Assembly: GCA_007844125.1 (NCBI GenBank)
Contig: CM017571.1
Span: 1,370,077-1,434,076 of the forward strand
DNA from: Sinonovacula constricta
Taxonomy: Eukaryota; Mollusca; Bivalvia; Cardiida; Solecurtidae
Length of the DNA: 64,000 nucleotides
Reading direction: 5' to 3'
Below the pieces are notes generated by a model. It did not search any database and was not told the DNA's origin. It saw only the letters and a program-made list of their open reading frames with translations. Positions 1 through 11,775 of the stretch are shown here, piece after piece. A program made the position numbers and the translations under genes. Each line of letters opens with the position of its first letter. Within the stretch, counting starts at the first letter, position 1.

Positions 1-680
1 ATTGGTTCATGTTGATGTCTCCACTCATTAATTGGTTCATATTGATGTCTCCACTCAATGATGGGTTCATATTGATGTCTCCACTCAATGATTGGTTCAT
101 ATTGATGTTTCCACTCATTGATTGGTTCATATTGATGTCTCCACTCATTGATTGGTTCATACTGATGTCTCCACTCATTGATTGGTTCATATAGATGTCT
201 CCACTCAACGATTAGTTCATATTGATGTCTCCACTCAATGATTGATTCATATTGATGTCTCCACTCATTGATTGGTTCATATTAATGTCTACCCTCATTG
301 ATCAGTTCATGTTGATGTCTCAACTCATTGATTGGTTCATATTGATGTGTCCACTCATTGATTGCTTCATATTGATGTCTCCACTCATTGATTGCTTCAT
401 AATGATGTCTCCACTAAATGATTGGTTCATATTGATGTCTCCACTCATTGATTGGTTCATATTGATGTCTCCACTCATTGATTGGTTCATATTGATGTCT
501 CCACTCATTGATTGGTTCATATTGATGTCTCTACTCATTGATTGGATCATATTGATGTCTCCACTCAATGATTGGTTCATATTGATGTCTCCCCTAATTG
601 ATTGGTTCATATTGATATCTCCACTCAATGATTGGTTCATATTGATGTCTCCACTCATTGATTGGTTCATATTGTGTCTT
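1..680. repeat. 30-bp minisatellite, about 22 copies, open at the left edge
   Basis: A 30-bp unit (core TGATGTCTCCACTCATTGAT, followed by TGGTTCATAT) repeats about 22 times with scattered single-base changes. Thirty is a multiple of three, so both strands stay open and give decapeptide repeats (MSPLIDWFIL on +, MNQSMSGDIN on -). These are by-products of the array. It ends just before a splice acceptor, so it probably fills the last intron of the gene whose terminal exon follows. Confidence 0.95.
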
Positions 681-686
681 TTACAG

Positions 687-731
687 ATAAATGAAGATGA
701 TATTGATGATATTGGAGAAATGAAGAAATAA
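687..731 (+). CDS. Probable last coding exon of an upstream gene (partial)
   Basis: A pyrimidine tract and acceptor (TGTGTCTTTTACAG, ending at 686) precede an open frame of 14 codons, INEDDIDDIGEMKK, then TAA at 729-731. A polyadenylation signal AATAAA lies at 874-879. Acceptor, short acidic/basic tail, stop and poly(A) signal together resemble a terminal exon. The protein cannot be identified from 14 residues and earlier exons would lie left of the window. The frame also reads through from the minisatellite, so a chance match cannot be excluded. Confidence 0.45.
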   Translation: MNEDDIDDIGEMKK

Positions 732-900
732 CCCTGCCAGTAGCATTGAAGTCAAATGTTGAAATAGCAGTGCCAGGAACATTACAATGAAATGTTGTGT
801 CTGGACATATTAACATAAATTAACATGTACAAACTTGAATTTATGTTAGTATTGAAACCTTGTTAGGACACTTAATAAATCCTGTCTATCTTTTACATAG
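732..900 (+). other. Putative 3' UTR with poly(A) signal
   Basis: Non-coding AT-rich sequence after the stop at 731. AATAAA at 874-879 would place cleavage near 890-900. This depends on the terminal exon at 687 being real. Confidence 0.35.
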
Positions 901-1849
901 TGCTTCAAAAATAAAAAGGGTTATTGTGTTTGTACCTTCAACACAAAACACTGTCTTCTTAACCACATAAACTGTGTTTAGATTTTGTAAATTGATAATA
1001 TTAAAAAAGAAAAAGTTGTTTCTATTCATTCAAAACATGTTCTGTGTAGTACAATAAACAACCTTAATTTTTTTTTCTTGAAATAAATCTTAAGGCATAT
1101 AACAAAGGAAGTAATTTTTCCTTTTTGTTGCTTTTGTCTCAACAATTTTCTTACAAAAACATTCCTAAACATTTCAAGTTATCAAAACATGTCACAACAA
1201 AACACAACCTTTGAATAACTTTAATGTCTTGTAGCTTTTAAGCACAATGTTTCTTAAGAGAGCTTTCTGATGGACAAGTTATGGGGGAACAACATATTTG
1301 CTTGTGAGCACATCAGTTAAAAAAATCAGACCAAAATGTTTGAAAAGTGAATCTATTTTAGGCCATTGTTTGCTTTAATAACTGTTAGTAAGGGCTTTTC
1401 TTGATAATATATCTTGTGCTATGTAAATATATTGACATATATTGACAAGTTATGGCAAACTTGGCATAACGACCAATTTCAAGCTGAATAAGGATCGAAT
1501 TCCAATTACAATGTAGCTATAATTTCACTTCAAGCTCAATGAAAACTGCATGCATACATACCACATAGAACCAAATGGAATGCTTTTTTCTTAGAAACCT
1601 ATTTGGTATGTAAAGTACTATAAAAACATGGTTATGTTTTTTATCCTTTATTTCCTATGACTTATAACGATCATTCCCACCAATTCGCCTCACTTCCGGC
1701 TCGTACAACTCGGCAACCGTGGTACAAAATAATACCGTATGTTTCTAGTACAAAGTAATTTCACAATAAAAGCCTCCAGAACAATGCTATTTTTGACATT
1801 TTACCAATTGGAATGACGGATACCGGTTTGTGGAACTTGAAATATCCAT
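901..1849. other. Intergenic, no gene seen
   Basis: AT-rich sequence with frequent stops on both strands. I see no domain, splice-bounded frame or strong repeat here. Confidence 0.6.
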
Positions 1850-2070
1850 ACTCGGGAGGTCGCAGGATCAAACCCTGGCCGGGTCAAACCAAAGACTTTA
1901 AAGTTGGTAGTAGTGTCTTCTCTCCTAACGCTCGGGGCTAAGGGGACAGCATTACGCCGGACTCGTCGGTCGGTGTCAGTATAATGGACCGGCTGGGTTC
2001 AGTCCCTAGACACCTCATAAGTGCTCATGTTCTATAATGATATAAATGTCGCTACACGGTATCAGCAAAA
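1850..2070 (+). mobile_element. SINE family A, 5'-truncated copy
   Basis: This stretch matches the SINE at 61,464-61,740 along most of its length. Shared blocks include GGGTCAAACCAAAGA, AAAGTTGGTAGT, ACGCTCGGGGCTA, GGACAGCATTA and CGGCTGGGTTCAGTCCCT. It keeps a degraded tRNA B-box region (GGATCAAACCC) but lacks the A-box half seen in the other copy. The two copies are clearly diverged, so this is an old insertion. Confidence 0.8.
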
Positions 2071-2693
2071 TCTCAATCCCTCAATTTGATGAGGTTGTCT
2101 AGTGTATATTGATAAGGATAGGTCAAATTAAACTCGTAATTAATCGAATTGCAATTTAATTTAGTGGTATATTTAAGAAAATCTTCTGATGAGTTGGGCG
2201 TAATTTTACTGAGAAAATTTGAAGCCATAATATTCCTTTTGCTTATATAGTGTTGCATTGTATGCAATACTTAATATGCATAGCGGCTTAAATCAATTAT
2301 TGGTATGTTATTTACTTTGTGATCCATTTAGTATTGTGTGTGTGGCTACAATATAATAACCGCGTAGCCAAATTTATGCAATTTGCACAAATATAATTCT
2401 ATTGGAACAAATCTAATGAAAACTATTTATTACACATTAAAATAATGTAAATTATGGAGAATAAACAAGCCTTGATAGTTTGAAGGGTTAGCGCAACATT
2501 AAGTGTAAATATGTAAACAATTTTAATTAACTAGTTTAAACATATTTTGTTTCGAATACCTTTCGGGATATAACATAGAATATACAAAACAAAGGATTGA
2601 AACGAAAGCTAAAGCTTACCAAGTTTCTCTCCCAACACAAGACGTATGTTATGGACCGTCTCCAGATAACTGAAATACTGTGGGTAGGATGAT

Positions 2694-3026
2694 AACGCAA
2701 ATAAACAAATAAACGTATGTTATGGCAATAGACTAAATTTACATTTTAGAAAGAAGTTAGTAACGCAAATAAACAAATAAACGTATGTTATGGCAATAGA
2801 CTAAATTTACATTTTAGAAAGAAGTTAGAAACGCCAATAAACAAATAAACGTATGTTATGGCAATAGACTAAATTTACATTTTAGAAAGAAGTTAGAAAC
2901 GCCAATAAACAAATAAACGTATGTTATGGCAATAGACTAAATTTACATTTTAGAAAGAAGTTAGAAACGCAAATAAACGTATGTTATGGCAATAGACTAA
3001 ATTTACATTTTAGAAAGAAGTTAGAA
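2694..3026. repeat. 68-bp tandem repeat, about 5 copies
   Basis: Units start at about 2694, 2763, 2831, 2899 and 2967, each running from ACGCAAATAAACAAATAAAC through TATGTTATGGCAATAGAC to TTTAGAAAGAAGTTAG. The copies are almost identical, so amplification is recent. The last copy has lost part of the AAACAAAT stretch and runs straight into the hairpin. Confidence 0.9.
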
Positions 3027-3170
3027 AAGGCAAGCAAAGAAAAAAAAAACTAAAGCGCTGCATTTCTTCACGTGAGTGTAAATATTTGTCAATAAGTTTA
3101 TTTAAAAGCTCATGACCACTCACATGAAGAAATGCAGCGCTTTAGTTTTTTAACTTAGCTTGCCTTTTCT
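3023..3170. repeat. Long hairpin (inverted repeat), arms about 55 bp
   Basis: The left arm 3023-3078 and right arm 3117-3170 are near-perfect reverse complements (for example AAAGCGCTGCATTTCTTCA against TGAAGAAATGCAGCGCTTT), with a loop of about 38 bp. It may be a small MITE or a fold-back element. RNA from either strand would form a long double-stranded hairpin. Confidence 0.85.
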
Positions 3171-3245
3171 ATCATAACCTTGAAAAACTCTCTTTTACCG
3201 TTTCCGGATAACTAAAATACTGTTGGTGGGAGATAAACATAAACG

Positions 3246-6160
3246 CTTTCTTTTATGTAGGTTCTTTGTTTTCTCTGTACCGTTATTTCAAACTTCATCT
3301 AAAAGCACATGTTCGTAAAATTTCAATACGGCAATAAACAGAAGCTTTACGTGAATATTGCTTATGCTCAACAACCCTTATTTAAGCCCAATTAATGATT
3401 TGTTCTGAAGTCAACATTTTTATACTAACAAAATTTAGTAATTTAATGTTTAACAAATCAATAGGTCAGCGGAGGGATTACATCAGACGGCAAAACTATT
3501 TTGTCTAAAAACAGTGGCATATATGTTTAAAAAAATAATTATATAGCAAATGCAAGAAAACATTGTTCTAATAGATTTCAATGTAAAAGAAGTTCTGTTT
3601 AGTTCGCTGCTGAAAATATATACTTGTTAAATATAAGAAACCTAGTTAATAGTCTTGCATTGTCCCATCAAATGTGATTGTTACATCCACGTAGCGCTTA
3701 AGCGGTCTGCAAATGTTCAGAGATTGTGTTTCTTAAACGTGGTATCCGACATCTTGGACATTTTTTTTTATTCTCATGCGACCAAAAAAATATTTTTACC
3801 TGAAAATACACGCGAAATGCTCTTTGTTGGTTCCCTACATTCATGTGAAAAGAAAAGCATAAAATCCTTCTTGCCATTATGTAAAAATATATTTCCTATC
3901 TGTTTCACGCTGCATAGTTAACTATATTTACACTTGGAAAAATGAAAACAGAAAGAAAAAAGAATAGGTAGAAAAACAACAACACAAAGAAACAACAAAG
4001 ACAAGTGACCTCCTGCTTTTAAGACCACTTTACATGATCATCCGGATAATCAGAACTGATATCGTTATCTATTTTCAGTAATATCCAAATCGTTGTAATT
4101 TATAGTAGTGGACAATAAAAGAGATATATTTCACGAACTGTACTGCATAAAAATTTAGGTTATGTTACAAATTGTCTGAACACAAACAAACTAAATTATA
4201 AGCTTTTGCAACAATTCTGTCAAAAGTCCCTGGAACATTCGTAAGGTGTTTATACTATGCACTCAATATGAGCAAACTGTGTTTAACCTTTAAAAGTACT
4301 GTAGAGTCCTGAAATCCATGGATTGAGCCACTCTTTAGAATGTTTGATAAATCATTTTGCGTTTTAATGCATCTCAAATAACGATTCATAGAAGATTAAA
4401 TGTTTTCATTCAATACGATTATTGCTTCTATTTATAAACTTTCAAAAGTGCTCATTATAAAATGTACGGATATTATTTTCAGACACGTTCTTATTGGTTA
4501 TTACGATGACGTTTGAACTAAGTTCAACTTTCTGAACGCATCGACCTTATCGTAGTCTAGCCTATTTCACAATATCAGTATCAATGTTGTTTAGTCTATT
4601 AAATAAAATACCCCTATGATTTTTTTATCAACTGACGCAAGTACCCGTATGACGTTGAAGAGGTTTCCTGATTAGGTCTTTAAATGTACCCTGTTTCCAA
4701 TACGAGTAGTAACCAGTGCAAAAAGGTCACACGGCTTTTTACACCTGACCAATGTTGTGTTTGCAAATAAAAGATCAAAAACGTGTTTGTTTTGAATGGT
4801 AGATTTTCAAATGCGTAATCCATTGTCTCTGACGGTTCCGTTTGAAATATAATCACTACTTCGTTGGCCTTTGCAGCCCTAGCATATTGATGAACACCTG
4901 CTAAACATAAACAGGTGAAAGTTCATATGAATTAACTATCAAGATAAATGTCCAACAAAAACATAAATAAAAATACGATCACAGGCAATGTTGTAGTTCT
5001 TGTCCTGTTGCTTTCAAAGATATCCAGATATGATGCTTGTAACTTCATGTTGATCAAATGCTTATTGACACTTTGGCCATTTTGAGAAAACCCCTATTCG
5101 CACCCTTGTACACTTACCACTTGACCAAAATCTGCATAATCTGTAGCGATTACCGCAGTCATTCCAGTACAGGCGGCCAGCTTGAGATAGCATTACATCT
5201 CCCAAGTTGCTTTGTTTATTTACTGGCCATGAAGTGGCGGAATGGAAAGTCGACAATCCTGAATGTAGACACTCGTGTATTTGTTCTTCTATGATAGTAT
5301 TATTTTCACCACTATATGTTATATTACATTGTATGGCTACAAATATTGTTTATATATTATGCCAATAAAATTTGTTCTGTTCTGTTCTATTTAAGCTAAA
5401 ACTTACTATGCCGCATTAGATTAAATATCTTCTTCCTCTTGTCCGTTTTTCTTCTGACGATCCGTTTAAACAGCTGCGCTTCGTTGCGCATGTGTCGAAA
5501 AGGAATCGGAGTTCCCAGCCAAAAGAGCTCGCGCTAAAATAGAATAACTGGCCGTAAATGTGTTACTAACACTTTGCTCAGTCGGTAACGTCTTACATTC
5601 TTTTCAGCAGTTATGGGTCATTTTTCTTGTCATATTTATTATCAGTGATCCGGCTTTCGTTACAATGTAAAAGAAATGGAATGTAAAGATATTTTTCCAA
5701 AGCAGTCGCTTCTAACCATATCGGAAAGAATCGCTTTAAGTTGTTCAATTATAATAATCGTAATTATGCGGCATTTTTTTTACTAGCAAAGACATGTTTA
5801 TGGTTACAAACATGATGATGATGATGCAATAGTTTCTAACATACTTATTGAATAAACGTGGGCAGATAACCAACATACACGTATGTGCTTATTACTATCA
5901 ACTGGGGCGATTACAACTTTAAATGTATTCATTAAAAATAAGATATCTCAAAAGTCATCAATACAAAGCTGTAAGGTGTATATCCGTATTTCTTTTCAAT
6001 AAATTATTATTCACAATACCAATCATGACCGAGAGAAAAACGTCATTCAATTTGTTTATTTTGTTTTTACGTACGTAGTAAGTTGACACACGTAAATTAG
6101 GTCTGTAGATAAGTTTGTGGATTTAAGTATTTAGACAAGTGCTGGATGAGATAAAGTTTT
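3246..6160. other. Intergenic, no gene supported; possible retroelement tail near 5,290-5,390
   Basis: The only sizeable frames (for example 3655-3921) have no recognisable domain, splice context or codon structure. At 5,350-5,390 the motif CCAATAAAATTTG followed by repeated TTCTG units resembles the simple-repeat 3' end of a non-LTR retrotransposon, but no reverse-transcriptase remnant is visible. Confidence 0.5.
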
Positions 6161-6162
6161 AC

Positions 6163-6200
6163 TATAAAATTCCTCAAGGTTTACAAATGCCGATCAGTGA
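6163..6200 (+). promoter_or_regulatory. Candidate TATA box and initiator of the LPMO gene
   Basis: TATAAA at 6163-6168 is followed about 30 bp later by an initiator-like TCAGTG at 6194-6199. This would start a leader whose first exon ends at the donor AAAAAG|GTAAAG (6327/6328). The leader would resume after CCACAG at 6736, 12 bases before the start codon. The spacing is right for a TATA promoter; use of the site is inferred. Confidence 0.45.
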
Positions 6201-6748
6201 AAATCGTACACTCATTGATTGAAGGTACCATTCACGAGTTACTAAAGATAGCTCAGAGCAGCGGATACTGACCATAACGTCAGTTGAGGAAGCAACACTT
6301 TTTACCGGAAAACAATATTTGAAAAAGGTAAAGTTTTTATTTCTTCTCAATGAAAAGAGTTTGTTTGCTTTGGTGTTTTCTTTTTGTAATATGACTATTT
6401 TCCGTTTTTTTACGAGTAATTGTCACCTTATGTTTCGTGCGTTGTTTTGCTTTACTTTTAAGTATGATTTTTGCTGATAAAATTAGCTTCTTTGGACTTT
6501 TTGTGACTTAATCGTGTTTGCTAATTTTTCACGAATTATACCATTGATTATTCTTGATAATTTCAAGAATGTATTTGACGTTTCCCCAGGTTAATTGCCT
6601 TAAACGTATTTGATTATTAAAAAAATCTACAAACATCGCCATCGATTTTAAACATTAAGCGTTGTTGCATGTACTCCAACAACAATTGTCTTTCTTTTTT
6701 TACAAACTCATTGTTTGCTAATTTCGACATCCACAGATCGATCCCGAC

Positions 6749-6928
6749 ATGCACAGTTCTCTTTCTCACGTAAGTCTATCGGTAGTGTGTGCCCTGGTTC
6801 TTTTTGCGGCACGGACGGAAGGACATGGCCGGCTGCTCGAACCCCCGTCTCGGTCCAGTATGTGGCGGTTTAATTTCAACACACCCGTCAATTATGACGA
6901 CAACCAGCTTTCATGTGGCGGATATCAG
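6749..6928 (+). CDS. LPMO exon 1: signal peptide and N-terminal copper His
   Basis: Sixty codons, ending GGATATCAG|GTAAGG, phase 0. It carries the signal peptide and His26. The unspliced frame runs only 13 codons past the donor before a stop, so splicing here is required. Confidence 0.9.
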
Positions 6929-9900
6929 GTAAGGCATACTGCTGATGTGTTTAATTTTTTGTTGTAGTTTGTGTTTTGTTGTTTTTGTTCTTGTTTTGTT
7001 TGTGAGTTTTTGAAAGTGGGAGTGGGGTTTGTTTCTAGATAATGCCCGAAAAGGTTCGTTGCACAACAAACACACATTTAAAGTTTGACGACAATAAGCT
7101 ATACTATAGGAGATTTCAAATAGGAGTAATGTTGTATTTACTTTTTATTTACTGTATTTTAGTATTTGATATTTGTATTATTTTTCATTGACCGTTTAAT
7201 GCTATCCCACACTTTGAGCCAGATAGAACATCAAATAAATAAATAAATAAAATATGGAAACAATGTTTAGTTTACTTGAAAGATATTGTCTGTTGGTGTC
7301 ATAGGAAAGCGACCTGTGACCGAAATTATGTATTATTTGTATGTATTTTTATATTATCGATATTGGTGTATTTAACAGAAAATGTGAAACACGCACTCTG
7401 TGCGAAATAATAAAGCATGCATTATAAGGTTTTGTTTTTAGATTTTCAGTACGCCTTTAGATTTTTACTTTCTTAAAAAAAAAAGTATTCGTCATAATAG
7501 TGCAGTGTGAATAGTGCCGATACTAACGTCATGAGCATTCGATAAAATATGTTTATAAATATATTGAAATATATTATAATGCGTTTATGTGATAATTAAA
7601 ATATCAAAATTGTTCAATCCTTTTTATTAATCTTATTTTTCGTATACTTGAAATTGTTAAATTGTCTTCATATCATACAATTTCCTAAAACAGAATATAC
7701 CTATTTCACAATTCTAAAAGGTACAATGGGGTGAAAATGGCGGTCGATGCGGCGTCTGTGGCGACCCCTACAACGGTGCACGTGAAAACGAGGCTGGTGG
7801 TCGCTATGCAACAGGAACGATAACCCGCCGGTATACTGAAGGGCAGACCATTCCTGTTACTGTAGAGGTGACAACAAATCACGGAGGTTATTTCGAGTTC
7901 CGGATATGTCCAAACAATGACTCCTCTCGTCCCGTTAGTCGTAAGTTAAATGGCTTCACAGACTGATTCACACAGTTTTGCGCTTTGACAAACATTTTGC
8001 TTTTTTTTCTTACTTATAGTCAGAATTTACAAATCATGGCCCAATTTGAATACGTCATTAACCAAAATTGGATTGAACCCGTATCATATTAGCGGACTTC
8101 ATTTACTTGTTATTTGTGAATGAAGACAACAGAAAATTGTACAACTATCAGCGCTTCCCATAATTTGATCATAGTTAAGTGTTTGTATTATTTCTTATTG
8201 CAAATTAATGAGAAATGTAAATAACCGATATGCCATCACTGTACTTTTTTTCACCCGATTGAAACGAAATTGACTATTTAACATATTTTTTCATGTCGAC
8301 TCGAATCTATTAATAACTGGCGACGCGCTGGAATGCTCACTGAAGTTTGCACATGGGGGGAAAAATCTGTTTTTCGAATAAAATACGGGTCATAATTCGG
8401 TACACGAAGCTTTATTATTTATTTTTTAATTTATTTTTAACTTGTTTTTGAATTAAGAAAATCATCTCTTAATTAGTTTAGAATTGTTTGTCACAATTTC
8501 TGTTAAATTTGATTTCATCGTTTGTGTCGCTTTTGATGCTTCGCATCAACAGATTTCTTGTGAAATAGTCATGCTTGGGAGCGCTTAGAATGCTTGACAC
8601 AACGACTAAATAGTAATGCACTTACACGGTGTGATAATGAAATGCTGTTAACAACTTTTATGATTACAGAGGCATGTTTAGACCAGTATTTGTTAAGACA
8701 ACCCATCGGGGAGACAAAATGGCTGCTTCCAACCGGTACACAAAAGTTCACGATGAATCTTGTCCTGCCACGTGGCCTCACGTGCACACAGTGTGTCCTA
8801 CAATGGAAATGGAATACAGGTTGGTAGCTTTGAGTTGTAACTTAGACAAAGTTTAAACAGTCGAAGTTCCTTCCTCAGTTCATTATATTGTTTCAATCGG
8901 AACACTTCGGATAATCCACGAATCATCTCTCGGATGTATGTGGGTAATCGGGTCACCTCAGCCATTTCCCTAAATGGGACTACTTTTGTGACAGAAGTCA
9001 AAACAAAGATGGCAGCTCGGATGACATCTCACTACAGTACGATGCCTGTTTAACTTCAATTTGTGGTGGCTTTAGATTTAATTTATCCACTTTTAATTTA
9101 CCCAGCGCAGCAGACACACAGCTGTCAAACGATGCTATTGTTGATGTTTTATGCGAACTACGTTTTAAGACATATTCTTCTTCCGACTTCCGGCGAACAA
9201 AACGATCGTGATTTCTGTTAGTATCATTGCGCCAAATACATCCGAGGGATGATTGTTCCTTGGATAGAATTACCCGAGGAGTTCCGATTGTTTATTTTTT
9301 GTCATATAAGTATGCAGGCAACCAGACCGTTATATTTCACTTTTAACAAGGAATTATTGCAATGACATTGTGTCAAATGTCATCGTACATTATAACAGTA
9401 ATGTTCTGAGTATGTTAAAATTTGAGACACTGGGTTATGCTTTGAGCGAGTCTGCACCTTGTTGATCAGATTTGTTTTTTGTATTTGTTACATCGCACGG
9501 ACACAATTACTCTTTAACTATTAGCGTCGTCTATCTTATTATTGGCGGAGAAAGATCCCAGACTTAATACTCTGTAGAACCATTGGCGTATCGAAGGTTA
9601 GCTGGAAAACCTCCCCACGTAAATGTACTCGCCCCGACCGGGACTCTGACCCAGGCGGCGAGCTCGGCGACTCTAACAGCACGCCTCCGGGCGCCCCTGG
9701 TTAGATTTACTTCTGAGCACCCAGGTGCTTAAGAATAGGTTTGTATTATTTTAAATATAATCCCATTTCTGTATGCCTGGCTCTTTAATGGTTTTAAACG
9801 AACGATGAGAATGTTCCAAGTGAACGCATGTCTATTTTCCCTTCTGTGCTTTCCTTCCAGCCAGTAACTGGGACTGTGACGACTACAACAACTGCTGCAA

Positions 9901-10204
9901 AGGATGTGGTCATCAGGAACAGTTCTACGGCTGCTCAGATGTCGCCATCTCCTCGTTAACGTCAGGTTTCAGCGAAAACATTGGGATAAACCCCGGAGTC
10001 ATATCAGCGTCGAACATCGGGGTGAGCCAAGACTTGAATATCGGAGTAAATGCTAACGGATTAATCAGTGGACAAACGAGAACAACGTGCCTTGCCACAG
10101 TGCAGTACAGGTCCGTCTACATGTTCGCTGACAGATGGTGTCAGACGCAATGTCCGATTGGGAACTGCCCCGTTCAGTACTGTGAAAATTCGTGTCGTCA
10201 ATAA
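6749..10204 (+). CDS. Secreted AA15-type lytic polysaccharide monooxygenase (4 coding exons)
   Basis: Joining 6749-6928, 7721-7940, 8670-8819 and 9861-10204 gives an unbroken 297-aa protein with GT-AG introns. Residues 1-25 form a signal peptide, and cleavage exposes His26 in HGRLLEPPSR. His26 with His114 (in TTNHGGYFEF) would form the copper histidine brace. Phe205 in QEQFYGCSDVAI is the likely axial residue. Other family marks are CGGYQVQWGENGGRCGVCGD and CTQCVLQWKWNT. AA15 enzymes oxidatively cleave chitin or cellulose outside the cell; the substrate here is not predictable. After the catalytic domain comes a segment of about 60 residues rich in Gly, Asn, Ile and Ser, then a Cys-rich end (WCQTQCPIGNCPVQYCENSC). 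A TATA-type promoter suggests a strongly regulated digestive or secretory gene (inference). Confidence 0.9.
7721..7940 (+). CDS. LPMO exon 2: second copper His
   Basis: It begins after TTCTAAAAG with VQWGENGGRCGVCGDPYNG and ends CCCGTTAGTC|GTAAGT, phase 1. It encodes residues 61-133 including His114. There is no ATG in the right place, so a simple ORF search misses it. Confidence 0.9.
8670..8819 (+). CDS. LPMO exon 3
   Basis: The acceptor GATTACAG is followed by residues 134-183 (QACLDQYLLRQP to QWKWNT). The donor is ACAG|GTTGGT, phase 1. CTQCVLQWKW is a hallmark of the AA15 fold. Confidence 0.9.
9545..9700 (-). mobile_element. SINE family C copy in LPMO intron 3
   Basis: On the minus strand it shows a GC-rich tRNA-like head with a degraded B box (GGTCAGAGTCCC). 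The family body follows: a block near TTTTCCAGCTAACC, TGGTTCTAC and AGTCTGGG. It matches the copies at 32,128-32,366 and 43,076-43,312. Confidence 0.75.
9861..10204 (+). CDS. LPMO exon 4: Cys-rich C-terminus and stop
   Basis: After CTTTCCTTCCAG the frame continues ASNWDCDDYNNCCKGCG, then QEQFYGCSDVAI, the low-complexity segment and the Cys-rich end, with stop TAA at 10202-10204. An AATAAA hexamer (10200-10205) overlaps the stop codon; another lies at about 10,991-10,996. Confidence 0.9.
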
Positions 10205-11775
10205 AGTGGTTAAAGATTGATTGCAATCATCACTACTCCACTCTTCCCGGAATCTTTTTTTTGGAGATGGCCCAGGTGTTCCAAATGTAAAAATTTTATG
10301 TTGTTGTTCTTTTGTTGTTGTTAATTTTAAAGTTGAAGATATTATTTTACTCAAAGGTTCAGGGTGTTGACATTTAACTTGGCGCTACACGTATTTATGA
10401 CTCCCGTTTGATTTGTTTCCTAGACTTCTTTGCATTTTGGTCATATTTTAATAAGAGTTTCTTTTCACTAGTAACATTTTAACAGTTCTAAAATGTTAAT
10501 GGATCGTTAATAATGAAGCACTGTGTATATTTTGTATCATTTTATGAATAACATAAATGTATATTATGTTTGGCAAACTTTGAATAGGTTTAAGTATGCA
10601 TGGGGAATAAGTACTACTTAGTAGATCTATATCATGTTTGTATGCATCGACAGTTATAACAACCACCATGTTCATTGTTGCCATTAGGATAGAATACTTT
10701 TCATTAACCATTACTACTTTCATGCCTGTTATATTAAAACTATTATTTTTCATAGCTAAGGATACAAGAAACAAGATTTGGTGAAGTGCTATGCCCCATA
10801 CATATCAACCAAACCTTATATTAGGAGACGTCACAGCACTGCTCACATTCAGATGATTCTAATGAGTTCATTGAACTTGGTCTATACAGAAGTTGTTCCA
10901 AAATTCTCAGTTAAACCTTTTATTGTAGGAACTCATTCAAGTACATTGAGACCAACCAAATGAGTGCCATAGCAAAGAGTTAGAAAGAGAAATAAAGCAT
11001 GTGTCACCCACAACATCATTTTAATATATTTTATATCATTCCATCTATTTATTTTATTCCATTTAAGCTTTTGGATGAAAAAAATCGAACTTTGGGCATG
11101 ACCCACTTGTTGGTTAACCTTTAAAAGATATTTTTCTCGAAAACTGTCAAAGGTGCTTCAGACTTGGGATATTGGTTTTTCTATCATAGAAGAACCCTTT
11201 TCCAAGTGGTAGGTAACCCTAAAATTAGCGTTGACAGAGTTATGCTCCTTTTTTTAGCTTCAAATTTTTATTACACTGTCCACCACTGAGAAAATTGAAG
11301 CACAGTGTCTGCGGACAGCTCTTGTTTATTTTTTTTTATCTCATTCTGCAATTTTATTGTATATCATTTTATAATTTTAGTTAATATCAAACCATTTTTA
11401 CTTATTTCAAGTTTGACTTTTATTTTCTTGGTATGTTGTAATCTGTAAATAGAAATCTTGTTTTTTTTAAATGCATAGAGAGAAGACAGTATTAGAATAG
11501 TTTATTTGAAAATAAAATATGCACAAGCTTAACTGATTTATTGAATAATTTTGCCCAATTGTGAACAAAACATAAACATTACTTACACTTCTCATTTCAA
11601 CTTCATACTCAACAGACAATAACAAAAACTTTTCTGTATATTTTTTGTAACATTTTTTCCCCAGATTCTTAATCTGAACAAACAATGTGCTAAGATAGCA
11701 GTAGACAATATATGAAGCAAGATTTCAACAAATCATGTTATATATTTAGTATTTATTATTCTATACTTATAATTT
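10205..11775. other. Convergent intergenic region between LPMO and VPS53
   Basis: It should hold the LPMO 3' UTR. Part of it (about 11,040-11,330, with CGAAAACTGTCAAAGGTGC and CTGTCCACCACTGAG) has the look of a dispersed repeat. No protein-coding region is supported. Confidence 0.5.

Noticed and set aside
252..731. 159-aa open frame of MSPLIDWFIL repeats and its minus-strand partner
   Set aside because: The 30-bp unit length keeps every frame open on both strands. Only the last 14 codons after the splice acceptor look exon-like.
6749..6967. 72-aa unspliced frame at the LPMO start
   Set aside because: The last 12 residues read into an intron; the donor at 6,928/6,929 and exon 2 at 7,721 restore the AA15 domain.
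10061..10354. 97-aa minus-strand frame over LPMO exon 4
   Set aside because: Antisense shadow of the coding exon with no recognisable domain.
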